Assembly: GCA_947378305.1 (NCBI GenBank)
Contig: CANCJJ010000010.1
Span: 20,044-84,043, forward strand
From: Phenylobacterium aquaticum
Lineage (GTDB): Bacteria > Pseudomonadota > Alphaproteobacteria > Caulobacterales > Caulobacteraceae
Direction: 5' to 3'
Length of the DNA stretch: 64,000 bases
Part shown: positions 44,293 to 53,557 of the stretch, piece after piece
How the letters are laid out: every line of letters begins with the position of its first letter
Numbering within the stretch: position 1 is the stretch's first letter
Program-made: the position numbers and the translations under genes
Notes under the pieces: generated by a model
What the model saw: only the letters and a program-made list of their open reading frames with translations
Told to the model about the DNA's origin: nothing
Databases searched by the model: none

Positions 44293-45843
44293 ATGGTCAA
44301 CGGGAATTGGGATCGCCGCCATTTACTTCGAGCTGGAGGTGCCTTTTCGATTTTGGGCACAGCGGCCCCCTTCGCCCTTCAGATGGCGGCTGTGGGTTCG
44401 GCGGCGAGCGAAAGTACACCGGACTATAAGGCGCTGGTCTGTCTGTTCATGGTCGGTGGTAACGATGCCAATAATATGCTGCTGGCGACCGATACGGATT
44501 CCTGGGGTCGCTATTATGCGACCCGCAACATTGGTAACGAGCCGATCGCCCTTATGCCGGTCGGGACGCCAGCAACGCCTGTTGGTCAGGTCTCGAGCCT
44601 GACCCGGCGGACAGTTGCTATGAATATGCCGGAAGCCTGGGGCGGCGTATTACCCATTGTCCCGAATACGGTAAATCCTGTTCCGGCAGGGACCTCTGCC
44701 AGCGCCAGAAGCTTTGCTCTTCATCCCGCCATGTCGGCCTTGAGGCCCATATTCAATGCGGGACGATTGGCAGCCGTCGCCAGTATTGGAACCCTTGTCA
44801 CGCCAGTGACGAAGGCCGCCTATGTCGCAAAGAAGGCAACCCTTCCCGCGAACCTGTTTTCTCATAATGACCAGGTCTCGACCTGGCAGTCCGGAAATGT
44901 CGAAGGTGCCAAGGTCGGCTGGGGTGGGCGGTTTGCCGATTTGCTCGCCGGAATGAATGGCAGCAACACGCTTTTTACCGGCATTTCCCTGGCGGGTAAT
45001 GCCGTTTTCCTGGCTGGCCAGTCCATTGCCCAATATCAGATCACGACGGGGAATACCCCGGCCTTGACCTTCACCGGAGCTACGGCAGCCAGTGTTTTCG
45101 GGTCGTCGGCCGCGCCGGCAATCATCAGCGACATCGTTAAGTCGTCCAATGGCGCAAACATCCTGAGTGCGGACTATGCGGACCTGAATGCCCGTTCGAT
45201 CAATGCCGCCGGTGGCCTGAATGCGGCGTTCCAGGGGGCAGCCTCATTGGCGGTACCTGCACCTACGACCTATACCAACCCCTCAACGGGCGTGATTGGT
45301 CAAAATTCACTGGCTGTTCAGCTCCAGTCCGTGGCCAAGATGATTGCCGCGGGACCTTCCCTGGGTCTTCGTCGGCAGCTGTTTTTTGTCAGCCTGGGTG
45401 GCTTTGACAATCACGACTATCAAAATGATGTGCAGCCGAACCTTCTGGCACAGGTCGCACATGCTCTTGCCTATTTCGACGGTGTTTTGGCGAACATCGG
45501 GGGATTAGACATGCGGGCAAATGTCACAACCTTCACTGCATCTGATTTCTCCCGAACCTTTGCGAGCAATGGTGATGGAACCGATCACGCCTGGGGTGGG
45601 CACCATTTCGTCATGGGCGGCGCGGTCCAGGGCAAGGATATCTATGGTCAGTTTCCAACCGTCGGGCTCGATGCGGGGACCTTCTACAATCCGGACTTTG
45701 CCGGATCGATCATGATCCCTCGAATATCGGTTGATCAATATGGAGCGACCCTGGGGCGCTGGTTCGGCGCTTCAGATAGCGATCTGTCGACCATTTTTCC
45801 AAATCTGAAGAACTTCAGCTCACGCTACCTTGGATTTATCTAA
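44293..45843 (+). CDS. DUF1501 family Tat-exported protein (sulfatase-fold relative)
   Basis: 516 aa. The N-terminus DRRHLLRAGGAFSILGTA is a Tat-like signal with a degenerate twin-arginine. LVCLFMVGGNDANNMLL at the mature start and VTTFTASDFSRTFASNGDGTDHAWGGHHFVMGG near the end are family signatures with conserved D, H and G residues in an alkaline-phosphatase-like layout. It is cotranscribed with the DUF1800 gene (10-nt gap). The stop codon overlaps the stop of virB11 on the other strand. Function unknown; the pair may act on or assemble surface material. Confidence 0.87.
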   Translation: MVNGNWDRRHLLRAGGAFSILGTAAPFALQMAAVGSAASESTPDYKALVCLFMVGGNDANNMLLATDTDSWGRYYATRNIGNEPIALMPVGTPATPVGQVSSLTRRTVAMNMPEAWGGVLPIVPNTVNPVPAGTSASARSFALHPAMSALRPIFNAGRLAAVASIGTLVTPVTKAAYVAKKATLPANLFSHNDQVSTWQSGNVEGAKVGWGGRFADLLAGMNGSNTLFTGISLAGNAVFLAGQSIAQYQITTGNTPALTFTGATAASVFGSSAAPAIISDIVKSSNGANILSADYADLNARSINAAGGLNAAFQGAASLAVPAPTTYTNPSTGVIGQNSLAVQLQSVAKMIAAGPSLGLRRQLFFVSLGGFDNHDYQNDVQPNLLAQVAHALAYFDGVLANIGGLDMRANVTTFTASDFSRTFASNGDGTDHAWGGHHFVMGGAVQGKDIYGQFPTVGLDAGTFYNPDFAGSIMIPRISVDQYGATLGRWFGASDSDLSTIFPNLKNFSSRYLGFI

Positions 45844-46820
45844 CCTGCTGCCTGGGGCGAGTAGCGGATATCGACCACGCCGCGTTGCCCGTTCCTGCGA
45901 CTAACCTGGACGACGATATCGACCATTCGTTCGATCTGGGTGCGGGCGGTCTGCCAGTCCAGTGAGACGTCGCCCGCCATGGTCAGAAGGGTGATCTGAT
46001 CAAGGGCTCCTTCAGGGTTATTCGCGTGGACGGTGGTCAGGGAGCCCGGGTGCCCCGAATTCACCGCTCTGAGAAATGCGAGTGCTTCCCGGCCGCGCAA
46101 CTCGCCCAGCAAGATGCGGTCGGGTCGCATACGCAGGGCCGCCGTCAGAAGATCATGAGCGTCGACCTGGGTTTCCCCTTGTCCACCGCGCACGGCCAGC
46201 AGGCCAATGGAATTGTCGCGTGAGAGCTTCACTTCCGGAGCATCCTCGATCAGGACGAGACGCTCCTCCTCCGGAATTTCCTTGAGTAAGGCATTGAGCA
46301 GGGTGGTCTTGCCCGAGCCGGTACCGCCGGAGATCACGATCGTTTTCTTGCGGCGAACAGCTTCTGACAGAAATCCCAGGACGTCGCCGCTGGCAAGCCG
46401 GTCCCTCAGTGAACCCTCATCGGCTTGCAGACCCCTGTTTCTATCCATTGCAAAAAAATCACTGAGGGCCAGGCGGTTCAGGTCCAGATCGACAATGGCA
46501 TGTCGTCGGATCGCCAAGAGGAGGCCTCGGCAAGAGGCGGGGGGCGCAATTATCTGTACCCTGGAGCCATCGGGCAGGGCTGCACTCAGAAGGGGATGCT
46601 CGCGGCTAAGGCCTTGGTGTGTCGCAGCGGCGATCTGTCGTCCAAGTCGCCCAAGAACAACTTCCGTGAGCTCCGGGGCGGAGTGCCGGGACAAGAGGCC
46701 TGTCTGGGTCTCAATCCAGACTTCACCGGGCTGATTGACGAGGATGTCCGTGACATCCCCACGGCTTAACCAGGGCTCCAGCGGCGCAAGGTAACTCTGA
46801 AGGAAGATGCCGTCTGTCAT
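45840..46820 (-). CDS. virB11: T4SS ATPase VirB11
   Basis: 326 aa hexameric ATPase at the inner face of the secretion channel. Walker A GGTGSGKTT (about 164-172), Asp box, Walker B RILLGELRG and the His box GHPGSLTTVHANNPEGAL are intact, and the N-terminal domain (about 1-130) is complete. It powers pilus assembly and substrate transfer. Last gene of the operon, joined to virB10 by ATGA. Its TAG stop overlaps the TAA of the converging DUF1501 gene, leaving no room for a separate terminator. Confidence 0.93.
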   Translation of the reverse strand: MTDGIFLQSYLAPLEPWLSRGDVTDILVNQPGEVWIETQTGLLSRHSAPELTEVVLGRLGRQIAAATHQGLSREHPLLSAALPDGSRVQIIAPPASCRGLLLAIRRHAIVDLDLNRLALSDFFAMDRNRGLQADEGSLRDRLASGDVLGFLSEAVRRKKTIVISGGTGSGKTTLLNALLKEIPEEERLVLIEDAPEVKLSRDNSIGLLAVRGGQGETQVDAHDLLTAALRMRPDRILLGELRGREALAFLRAVNSGHPGSLTTVHANNPEGALDQITLLTMAGDVSLDWQTARTQIERMVDIVVQVSRRNGQRGVVDIRYSPQAAG

Positions 46821-47914
46821 TGAGGTTTTGAGGCGGGGGTTACATCCAGACCGCTGATCTTTGAGAAGTCGAGATCTCGAACGAGAAAGACCCGAATGGG
46901 TTCCCCTTGTGGGATCCGGATAATTGGCGCGATATCAATTTGTTTTTGCAAGGCAATCTGGGCAATGCTGCTGGCCTGGGTATTTGAGCCAATAACAATC
47001 GCTGTGCTTGATGAGCCCCGTCCGGAGGCCGAGTCTAGCGCGGCTGAGAGAACCGACAGCAAGATCGAGCCCCCGAAACGGCGGAAGAACTGGTTATCCG
47101 TTTCACCTTCAATGCCACCGCGGCCCATGGGGTCTGTGCCCGGAGACCCGACATCGACCGATACGCCTTCAGGTGTGACCAGGCGAGACCAGACCACAAA
47201 GGCCCTGGATTGTCCCAGAGCAACGCCGGCATGGTACTGTCCAATGAGCTTGGAACCACGAGGAATAAGAATGCGCGTCCCGTCGAAGCCCCTGACATCC
47301 CGGGTTACGACACCGCGAATAAATCCAGGCAGGCTGGAATTGATGGCTGTTTCCAGAACGGCCGGGATTACCGTACCCTGAACTGCGGTCGTCGAAAGGT
47401 CCCCGATCCGACTGGCCTTGGCGGCATTGGCGGACCCTTCCAAGACCCTGGTCGTGAACCGGTCTTCTGCGGACAGGCGGCTCATGTCTGTGCCCTGCTG
47501 CGCACCTGCCGCAGGCGCTGGCGAGGGCACCGGTACCGGGGGCGTTGCGGCAGAAAGATCAACGATCACCGCTGGCGCTTTCAGGCGCAGGCTGAGGTCG
47601 GCGACGGGGGGTGAGGCTGGATTTGGGGCCGCGACAGCAGGGGTAGCAGGCAGGTCAGGCTGTACTGGGGCCACAATGATCGGCGCCGGTGCCGGTGCCT
47701 GGTAAGGTGGCGGACTTATAGGGACCGACGCCTGCGCTTTTGGTTTTTGCCTTTCGAGGCGAGCCGTCTGAAGCGTAGAGAAAACCAAGCCGCCGAGAAT
47801 GAGCAGACCTAGCCCGGCAAGTGGAACTGTCCACGGTGACGTGCGCACTTGAACCCTTGGGGCCAGACCACGGCCGTGGTCGAAGAGAGGACTTTTTTCG
47901 TCGGGACGGGTCAT
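46817..47914 (-). CDS. virB10: T4SS outer-membrane core protein VirB10
   Basis: 365 aa. A cytosolic stub, one membrane helix (about 28-46, VPLAGLGLLILGGLVF) and a Pro-rich periplasmic spacer (about 55-130) lead to the VirB10/TrbI beta-barrel domain (about 170-360). This has GTVIPAVLETAINSSLPG, RILIPRGSKLIGQYHAG and GSILLSVLSAALDSASG, the last being the antenna helices that line the outer-membrane pore. It couples the inner-membrane ATPases to the outer-membrane pore. 4-nt overlaps join it to virB9 and virB11. Complete. Confidence 0.93.
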   Translation of the reverse strand: MTRPDEKSPLFDHGRGLAPRVQVRTSPWTVPLAGLGLLILGGLVFSTLQTARLERQKPKAQASVPISPPPYQAPAPAPIIVAPVQPDLPATPAVAAPNPASPPVADLSLRLKAPAVIVDLSAATPPVPVPSPAPAAGAQQGTDMSRLSAEDRFTTRVLEGSANAAKASRIGDLSTTAVQGTVIPAVLETAINSSLPGFIRGVVTRDVRGFDGTRILIPRGSKLIGQYHAGVALGQSRAFVVWSRLVTPEGVSVDVGSPGTDPMGRGGIEGETDNQFFRRFGGSILLSVLSAALDSASGRGSSSTAIVIGSNTQASSIAQIALQKQIDIAPIIRIPQGEPIRVFLVRDLDFSKISGLDVTPASKPQ

Positions 47915-48702
47915 TTTTTCAGATCCGCTCGTGACTTCGCTGGGGCCCGAGGGCGGGGACTGAGGGGGCCCACGACCTGGCTTTCGAAGCCATCATTATA
48001 AATGCGGGTCACCTCATCTCCCTGACGGAGAACAAAGGCCCGGGCAACCTGATCTACGACCAAATAATCCCCTCGTGTCGCGGTGTTCACAATGGATTCC
48101 CCGTTCCTGTCCTCAAGAACAAATATGGCGGGATAGGCCCCCCTGTCTTCAAACCGAAAATAGGTGGCCCGGCCATCATCAAAAACCTGGCTCGGAAGGG
48201 TCTTGGTCGAGCCTTCGTAGCTGTAGGCTGTATTTTTGACGGTCGGTTCTACTGGGGTGACGGGCGCGGGCACCTGAGCCGGGGGCACTGTCATGGGGTA
48301 CAGGAACTGCAGGCCATAGAGGGCGGTCCCTGCCGCTGCGCGTCCGGGGCGCTTGTCGACATTAAGCTCAAACGCGTAGTGCCTGAGGTTCGTCACGACG
48401 GTCATGTTCGTCGTTGCACCGGCAAGGATCGGCTTAATGAACAGGAGGGTTGCTCGCGCATTGGGCGTTACCTGCCAACCCATGGCATCGCCAATTGAAA
48501 CGTTTTCTATGCGCTCGCCAGCCTCGAAGCCGATCGAGAACTGATATCCCAGGACGCCGGTCAAAAGCACAACCTGATTGGGGTCGTAGGGGGTTGTCCG
48601 GATTCGCGCGTCTCCTGGCCCAGGCGCAGGTTTGACCGCGGCAAGGGCTGGACTGGCGAGGAAAGCGAGCGCCGCTAGCAGAAGAACGAGATTTCGCATC
48701 AA
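47911..48702 (-). CDS. virB9: T4SS outer-membrane core protein VirB9
   Basis: 263 aa. The signal peptide (about 1-21, ALA-A) has no lipobox Cys. The N-terminal domain (LTGVLGYQFSIGFEAGERIENVSIGD, LFIKP, TNMTVVTNLRHYAFEL, each a VirB9 block) and the C-terminal domain (YSYEG, VFDDGRATYFRF, YNDGFESQ) are complete. In classical systems VirB9 is tied to the lipoprotein VirB7; no virB7 is found here. It overlaps virB6 and virB10 by ATGA each. Confidence 0.92.
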   Translation of the reverse strand: MMRNLVLLLAALAFLASPALAAVKPAPGPGDARIRTTPYDPNQVVLLTGVLGYQFSIGFEAGERIENVSIGDAMGWQVTPNARATLLFIKPILAGATTNMTVVTNLRHYAFELNVDKRPGRAAAGTALYGLQFLYPMTVPPAQVPAPVTPVEPTVKNTAYSYEGSTKTLPSQVFDDGRATYFRFEDRGAYPAIFVLEDRNGESIVNTATRGDYLVVDQVARAFVLRQGDEVTRIYNDGFESQVVGPLSPRPRAPAKSRADLKK

Positions 48703-49859
48703 GGTCTCACCCTGTCTTGACCCGGTAGGCGGCCGGGACGCCTGCCCGACGAACTGCTGGTGCGTTGGGCTAAATCCGTCCAGGTCTTGTCGCGCGCGTT
48801 GGCTGCTCGTCCGCTGGAGATAGGCAAAATCCCCTCTGATGACGCGACAGGGGGCGGATATCTGAGGCTTGCAGCGAGTTGATCAGCCCTCGAAACACCC
48901 CCCCGGTACCCATCATTGTCTCTGGGCGTTTCCGACCCGTCTGATGGCCTTTTTGCGGGCATCCCCCCCACAATTCCGCCGAGGGGCCAACGAAAGGCCA
49001 TGGCCATCATGACCCCGGCAGCAGCGACTCCAACCTGCACAAACCCGAACAGCATAACAAGCGCACTAACCGTTAGGGCTGTATCGACTTGCAATTCCCC
49101 GTCGAGTCTCTGACGCGCCAGTTCAATCAGGCTGGGCTCAATAATTGACAGCATCAATGAAACGGAAAGCCAGCCCAGAAGGCTTACGAAAAGCGACGCC
49201 AGCAGCCCTCGAATCCAGCCCGCAAAGACCCCTCGGGTGGCCTCAAACAAGGAGAGGGCGATCAGGATGGGACCGATAGATGTGAGGACTGCCGCCGTGA
49301 TCACCCCAAGGCTAAACACGCCCGCTGTCGCAAAGAACAAGCCTTGGGCAGATTGCCAAAGGGCCTGAGCGGCTCCGGCAGCACCCCCCGCATAGGCTGG
49401 CGCATTGGGCCCGGCCATCTTGCTAAACGCCCTGGCTGCAAGGGCCAGCTGATCATAGAGAACCTGCAGGGATGCGCGCGGATCGGCCGCAAAGGCTGAG
49501 GGGTTCGTGTCTGGGTGTGTGATGAGGCCCGCAATCTGAATCGGGGCTCGCGTTACGAGGTCAAACACGAGAGTTTGAAAAAGGGTCCAGTTCCCGACAA
49601 GCGCAAGAATGGCCCCAACCGTCAGGCCAATCGAGGTCAGGTTGAATGGCCTGAGCTGAGTTCCCAGCATCATTCTGTAACCGAGGAGGGCGACATAGAT
49701 CACCAGCAGGACATTGAGCCAGGTCTGAAATGGCGATCCCGCCCCGCCAAGGGCCTCATATCCAGACTGCGCATAGGTGCGCGAATGGCACTCTACGGCA
49801 TTCATGGCATCGACAATGACCCCGGATGATTTGGCAAGAGCCGCGCATTCCGTAATCAT
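48699..49859 (-). CDS. virB6: T4SS inner-membrane channel protein VirB6
   Basis: 386 aa from the ATG at 49859, whose ATGA overlaps the virB4 stop like the other junctions; a longer frame to 49901 lies inside virB4. A periplasmic N-terminus (CAALAKSSGVIVDAMNAVECHSRTYAQ, in parts) precedes five or more helices typical of VirB6/TrbL, including the conserved loop with GLFFATAGVFSLGVITAAVLTSIGP. The last 70 residues are a polar, Ser/Arg-rich tail. It directly abuts virB9, where virB7/virB8 would usually be encoded. Confidence 0.88.
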   Translation of the reverse strand: MITECAALAKSSGVIVDAMNAVECHSRTYAQSGYEALGGAGSPFQTWLNVLLVIYVALLGYRMMLGTQLRPFNLTSIGLTVGAILALVGNWTLFQTLVFDLVTRAPIQIAGLITHPDTNPSAFAADPRASLQVLYDQLALAARAFSKMAGPNAPAYAGGAAGAAQALWQSAQGLFFATAGVFSLGVITAAVLTSIGPILIALSLFEATRGVFAGWIRGLLASLFVSLLGWLSVSLMLSIIEPSLIELARQRLDGELQVDTALTVSALVMLFGFVQVGVAAAGVMMAMAFRWPLGGIVGGMPAKRPSDGSETPRDNDGYRGGVSRADQLAASLRYPPPVASSEGILPISSGRAANARDKTWTDLAQRTSSSSGRRPGRLPGQDRVRP

Positions 49860-52294
49860 GCCCGCGCCCCGTCCGCGCCCAGCATATAGCGCTCCAGCCA
49901 AGCCTCAGGGGCATCTCCAAACTGTTCCCGAAGCGCATCGAGCGCCCGAATGCTGCGTTCGGTTCCCGCGAGAACCCGCAAATAGCCCGGCATGCCTGAC
50001 AAATCCAACCGTGCGACGACACTGTGATCTGCCTGTTTGACCAGGAAACATCGTGAGGTGTCGGGCAAGGTCCTGATCAGGTCAAACTCATGCTCTGTAA
50101 GACCAAAGCCATCTCCGTAGTCCTGGAACCTGGCCTTCGGATTTGGAAAAAATATCTGGGTCGCGGACTGCTCGACGATGGCTGACGCAATCTTGCTCTC
50201 AAGGGCATCCGAGGCACTCTGGGTACAGAACCCCAGTATGCCATTGCGTTTGCGAATGGTTTTTTGCCAGTCACGGATGCGGCGGACAAAGATTTCGTCG
50301 TCCAGCGCCTTCCAGCCCTCATCGACAATGATGATCGAAGGCGTGCCGTCCAGGCTCTGCTCGATACGATGGAAGAGGTACATCATGGCAGGTGTACGCA
50401 GGGCCGGACTATCCAGCAGCCGTGTCATGTCGACCCCGAACATCCGGCTGCTCAGGTCCATTCGATCATTCTGATTATCGAAGAGCCAGGCATGTTCCCC
50501 CTGACCAATCCAAGGGATCAGCCGGGCCGCAAGGTCTCCAGGAACGGGTCTACGCATTCCCTGCAAAAGTTCCCGAACATTGCCTAACCTGCGCAGTTCA
50601 GGAGCCTGCTGATAGAGGGCATCAATAGCCTCGGCGATGGCCGCACGTTCCTCGGAATCCAGGATCTCCCCATCCGAAGTCAGCAATCTGGAAAGCCAGT
50701 CTCGAAGAAAGGCCCGATTCTCAGCTGTGTCCGGGAGTTGCAGGGGGTTCAGCCCGGACGGCTCGCCAGGAGACAAACGGTCATAGCGCCCGCCGCTCGC
50801 TCGAATAAAGGCTTCTGCCCCTCGGTCCTTGTCGAAAATCGCGATCCGGGGCCGAAATTTCTCAGATTGGGAGGCAAGAAAATTCAGCAAGGCGGTCTTG
50901 CCGCTGCCACTTGGACCAATGACCGTGAAATTGCCCAGATCGCCCGTGTGGAAGCTGAAATTGTAGGGGCCGAAAGCCGTCGACTCCAGCAGGGTGACGG
51001 GCGTTCCCCAGTGCAAGTCTTCCGTCTGGCCAAGCGGATGGCTGTGCAGGCTGGCAAGACTTGAAAAATTCGCCGCTGAGATTAAGGCCTTTCTAGCTAT
51101 ATATTTGAAGTTCCCGGGAAATTGAGCCCAAAAACCCGGTTCCATGTTTATGTTTTCGCGAACGGCAATAACCCCGGACTCGCCAAGGGCCGATTGAACT
51201 TCAGCGCAAGCCATATCCAGGTCCGCCAGGTCGTCTGACTGAACAAGGATTGAAAGGTGATGTTCGCCGTAGACTGTTCGTCCGGCACCGAGGTCATCCC
51301 GAGCTGCCACAAGGTCAGAACGCAGGCTAAATGCCTGGTCATCCGCGGCTTGCAGGCGACGCAGAGCAAGGTTCATTCGCCCCATGGCCACAGGCCGGTC
51401 GAGAAACACAAAGCTTTCGCTCAGCACCATTTCATGGGGAAGGCGCAGGACTGGATCGAGCAGTCCGGGAACCGTCCTTGCCGGGTAATCCTTGATCGAG
51501 ACCATGGCACCAAAGGTGGCTGGCCTGGAACCATTTGCCCCAAATTCAATCGCATCACTGCCAAAACTCAGCTGACGCGAAGCAATGGCATCTCCGAGAT
51601 CGCCTGTGGGGGCCAGGACGGTTGCGGCCCCTCCATTCACCAAGTTCGCCAGAAATTCTGCAGGTTCCGACCGGGTACCTGTCTTTCCCTCAAGGGTCCT
51701 CAGAAGGCGTGGGCCATAGGGGGCAAGGGCCGCCAGGACCGCTTCGCGCAGAGCATTTAGACTGCGGACACCGGCAGCGAGATCAGCTTGACGCTGTCGG
51801 GGGCTAAACCATTGGCCAAGGCTGTTCGTTTCACCGCGAGCCGGGCGGTAGACCAGGGTCAGGTAAAGGTCATTCACAAACAACCGGCGCGCGGAGAGTT
51901 GGTCCTGCCAAGCGAGGTCGAGACCCCTCCCAAAAGGCGTTTCCGCATGACCTGTCATGGTGACCGGGGACTCACGGCGAATGACATGGTGATAGACGGC
52001 CAGTCTGGACGTCGCGAGGCTGCGAAGCAGGGTTTCGCGCAAAATCTTGCGATAATTTAGCTCATCGTCAGTGCGGGTCTCAAACGATAGGCCTTGAAGA
52101 TGCAGAACCTGCAGCAGGTTCCCGTCTCGGGTCCGAATGGTCGCCTCGTCCACATGGCCAGCAAAAGGTAATCGTTGGCCGATCCTGGCTTCCTTTGCAG
52201 CAAGCCGACCCGCAAGACCCAGGGTGTGAAATCTGGCGTTCAAGGCTGGTAAGTGTTTGCGCGCCAGAAACTGAAGTTTCTGATCCGGGGGCAT
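49856..52294 (-). CDS. virB4: T4SS ATPase VirB4
   Basis: 812 aa, full length for VirB4/CagE. The N-terminal domain (about 1-400) is followed by Walker A GPSGSGKTALL (about 455-465), Walker B-type IIIVDEGWKAL and the motif FCTQSASDALES. It energises pilin extraction and transport. The assigned start at 52294 overlaps virB3 by 55 nt and has no clear ribosome site, so a later start is possible. It overlaps virB6 by ATGA. No virB5 gene lies between virB4 and virB6. Confidence 0.93.
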   Translation of the reverse strand: MPPDQKLQFLARKHLPALNARFHTLGLAGRLAAKEARIGQRLPFAGHVDEATIRTRDGNLLQVLHLQGLSFETRTDDELNYRKILRETLLRSLATSRLAVYHHVIRRESPVTMTGHAETPFGRGLDLAWQDQLSARRLFVNDLYLTLVYRPARGETNSLGQWFSPRQRQADLAAGVRSLNALREAVLAALAPYGPRLLRTLEGKTGTRSEPAEFLANLVNGGAATVLAPTGDLGDAIASRQLSFGSDAIEFGANGSRPATFGAMVSIKDYPARTVPGLLDPVLRLPHEMVLSESFVFLDRPVAMGRMNLALRRLQAADDQAFSLRSDLVAARDDLGAGRTVYGEHHLSILVQSDDLADLDMACAEVQSALGESGVIAVRENINMEPGFWAQFPGNFKYIARKALISAANFSSLASLHSHPLGQTEDLHWGTPVTLLESTAFGPYNFSFHTGDLGNFTVIGPSGSGKTALLNFLASQSEKFRPRIAIFDKDRGAEAFIRASGGRYDRLSPGEPSGLNPLQLPDTAENRAFLRDWLSRLLTSDGEILDSEERAAIAEAIDALYQQAPELRRLGNVRELLQGMRRPVPGDLAARLIPWIGQGEHAWLFDNQNDRMDLSSRMFGVDMTRLLDSPALRTPAMMYLFHRIEQSLDGTPSIIIVDEGWKALDDEIFVRRIRDWQKTIRKRNGILGFCTQSASDALESKIASAIVEQSATQIFFPNPKARFQDYGDGFGLTEHEFDLIRTLPDTSRCFLVKQADHSVVARLDLSGMPGYLRVLAGTERSIRALDALREQFGDAPEAWLERYMLGADGARA

Positions 52295-52524
52295 TCACGG
52301 GCGCGCGTAATCCATAGATCGAAGAACCGCGGCTCATTCAGACACCCCAAATAGCCTATAATGTGGAGCGCGGGCGCGATGAGCAGGCCCCAAAAGTTCT
52401 TTGTAATCAAGAACATTTCGAGGGTAACGATCAGGTTAAATACGGCATAGCTATAGGTGACACCGCCGATCATTTGTGGACGGGCCAGGGCTGCAAACAA
52501 GGGGTCCGATTGCAGCCTACTCAA
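52240..52524 (-). CDS. virB3: T4SS protein VirB3
   Basis: 94 aa, normal for VirB3. DPLFAALARPQMIGGVTYSYAVFNLIVTLEMFLI is the family N-terminus (PLF..L.RP), with two membrane helices (about 25-60) and the C-terminal NEPRFFDLWITRARE. It works with VirB4 in pilus assembly. It overlaps virB2 by ATGA and virB4 by 55 nt. Confidence 0.9.
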   Translation of the reverse strand: MSRLQSDPLFAALARPQMIGGVTYSYAVFNLIVTLEMFLITKNFWGLLIAPALHIIGYLGCLNEPRFFDLWITRARECPRIRNFSFWRANTYQP

Positions 52525-52847
52525 GATGCCACCCCGGTTGCTGCAGCCCGGATTCCCGCCACGATTGCGGCGGCACCAAATATGATAAAGGCCCCTAAAA
52601 TAACCGTCAGGCCCCTGCGCCAGTCAATACGCCCTGTCAGCATCATGAAGCCCACAGCCGCAATGGCGATGACAGCTGCCGTGGTAGCGACCGTCCCCAT
52701 AAGGGTATTTTGGATCCAGATCAGGGCCCCAAGAACCGGGCCGGATCCTGCGGGGTCGACCGCCTGGGCATGAACCTTGCCCGCAAGTGAGAGGCCTAAG
52801 ACGAGGGGTAAGGCTAGAAATCGTGAAAAATTATTTTGTCTTTTCAT
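52521..52847 (-). CDS. virB2: T4SS major pilin VirB2
   Basis: 108 aa from the ATG at 52847 (GGGGATAATT upstream); the GTG at 52859 is an alternative. The signal peptide ends near VHAQ, leaving a mature pilin with two long hydrophobic helices (ALIWIQNTLMGTVATTAAVIAIAAVGFMML and GLTVILGAFIIFGAAAIVAGI, given in parts) joined by a basic loop (GRIDWRRG). This matches TrbC/VirB2. The start lies inside the end of virB1 (17-nt overlap). Confidence 0.88.
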   Translation of the reverse strand: MKRQNNFSRFLALPLVLGLSLAGKVHAQAVDPAGSGPVLGALIWIQNTLMGTVATTAAVIAIAAVGFMMLTGRIDWRRGLTVILGAFIIFGAAAIVAGIRAAATGVAS

Positions 52848-53463
52848 AATTATCCCCACCCAGGGCCTTGTCCGCGAGTCGCTCCATTATCGCAGAAACA
52901 TAGGCTTCCGTCTCACGGTATGGGGGCACTCCCTTGTATCGCCGTACGGCATTTGGGCCGGCATTGTATCCCGCTAGGGATTTCGCAACATCGCCATCAA
53001 AGGTCGTCAACAAGCCGCGGAGGTATCGGGCCCCGCCGTCAATATTGGCCTCCATCTGATCGGGGTCCACGCCCATCTGCCGAGCTGTTTCCGGCATGAG
53101 TTGCATAATTCCCCGCGCCCCCTTGGCTGAGCGGGCCGCCGGATTCATCCGGGACTCTGTCCACGCCACGGCTTCGATCAGGGCGGGGCTGAGCTCCGCG
53201 TTTTTCGAAGCCTTTGTTAGGGCTTCCATGGGCGATTGAGGGCCTTGACGGACTTGTCCTCCGGGCACCGGAAGGAGGCTCTGGGAGGGTTGGCCTGGGC
53301 CCAGATAGGTTGCCGGGCCGGAATGGGTGATGACCCGCCCATCTGGTTTGATTTCCAGGACCTGCCCATAGGCAGCCCCGACCATGAGGGACGCGAAAAT
53401 GACCATGCCTGCACAGATCCGGTGCTTGGGATTAGGTCGAACGTGAACCAGGCCTTTACCCAC
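52831..53463 (-). CDS. virB1: Lytic transglycosylase, VirB1-like
   Basis: 210 aa. The GTG at 53463 is the upstream limit; the ATG at 53406 is an alternative, inside the hydrophobic signal (AGMVIFASLMVGAAYGQ). The SLT domain (about 85-200) contains the catalytic Glu in AWTESRMNP, KGARGIMQLMPETARQMG and LAGYNAGPNAVRRY. It opens peptidoglycan for the secretion apparatus. First gene of the T4SS operon, divergent from a small plus-strand gene with a 94-bp promoter region between. Confidence 0.9.
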   Translation of the reverse strand: MGKGLVHVRPNPKHRICAGMVIFASLMVGAAYGQVLEIKPDGRVITHSGPATYLGPGQPSQSLLPVPGGQVRQGPQSPMEALTKASKNAELSPALIEAVAWTESRMNPAARSAKGARGIMQLMPETARQMGVDPDQMEANIDGGARYLRGLLTTFDGDVAKSLAGYNAGPNAVRRYKGVPPYRETEAYVSAIMERLADKALGGDNYEKTK

Positions 53464-53557
53464 GGGTCAGTCTCTCAGCGAATCTCTTGTCCAGACTGAG
53501 GATAACTGATTTGCGCTTATAGTAAGCGTCCCGATCCGGGCGTTCGGAGGGCGGTCA

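Noticed and set aside
45840..53463. A conjugative or integrative element
   Set aside because: No relaxase, virD4, integrase, direct-repeat attachment sites or tRNA junction can be seen, and base composition does not obviously change.
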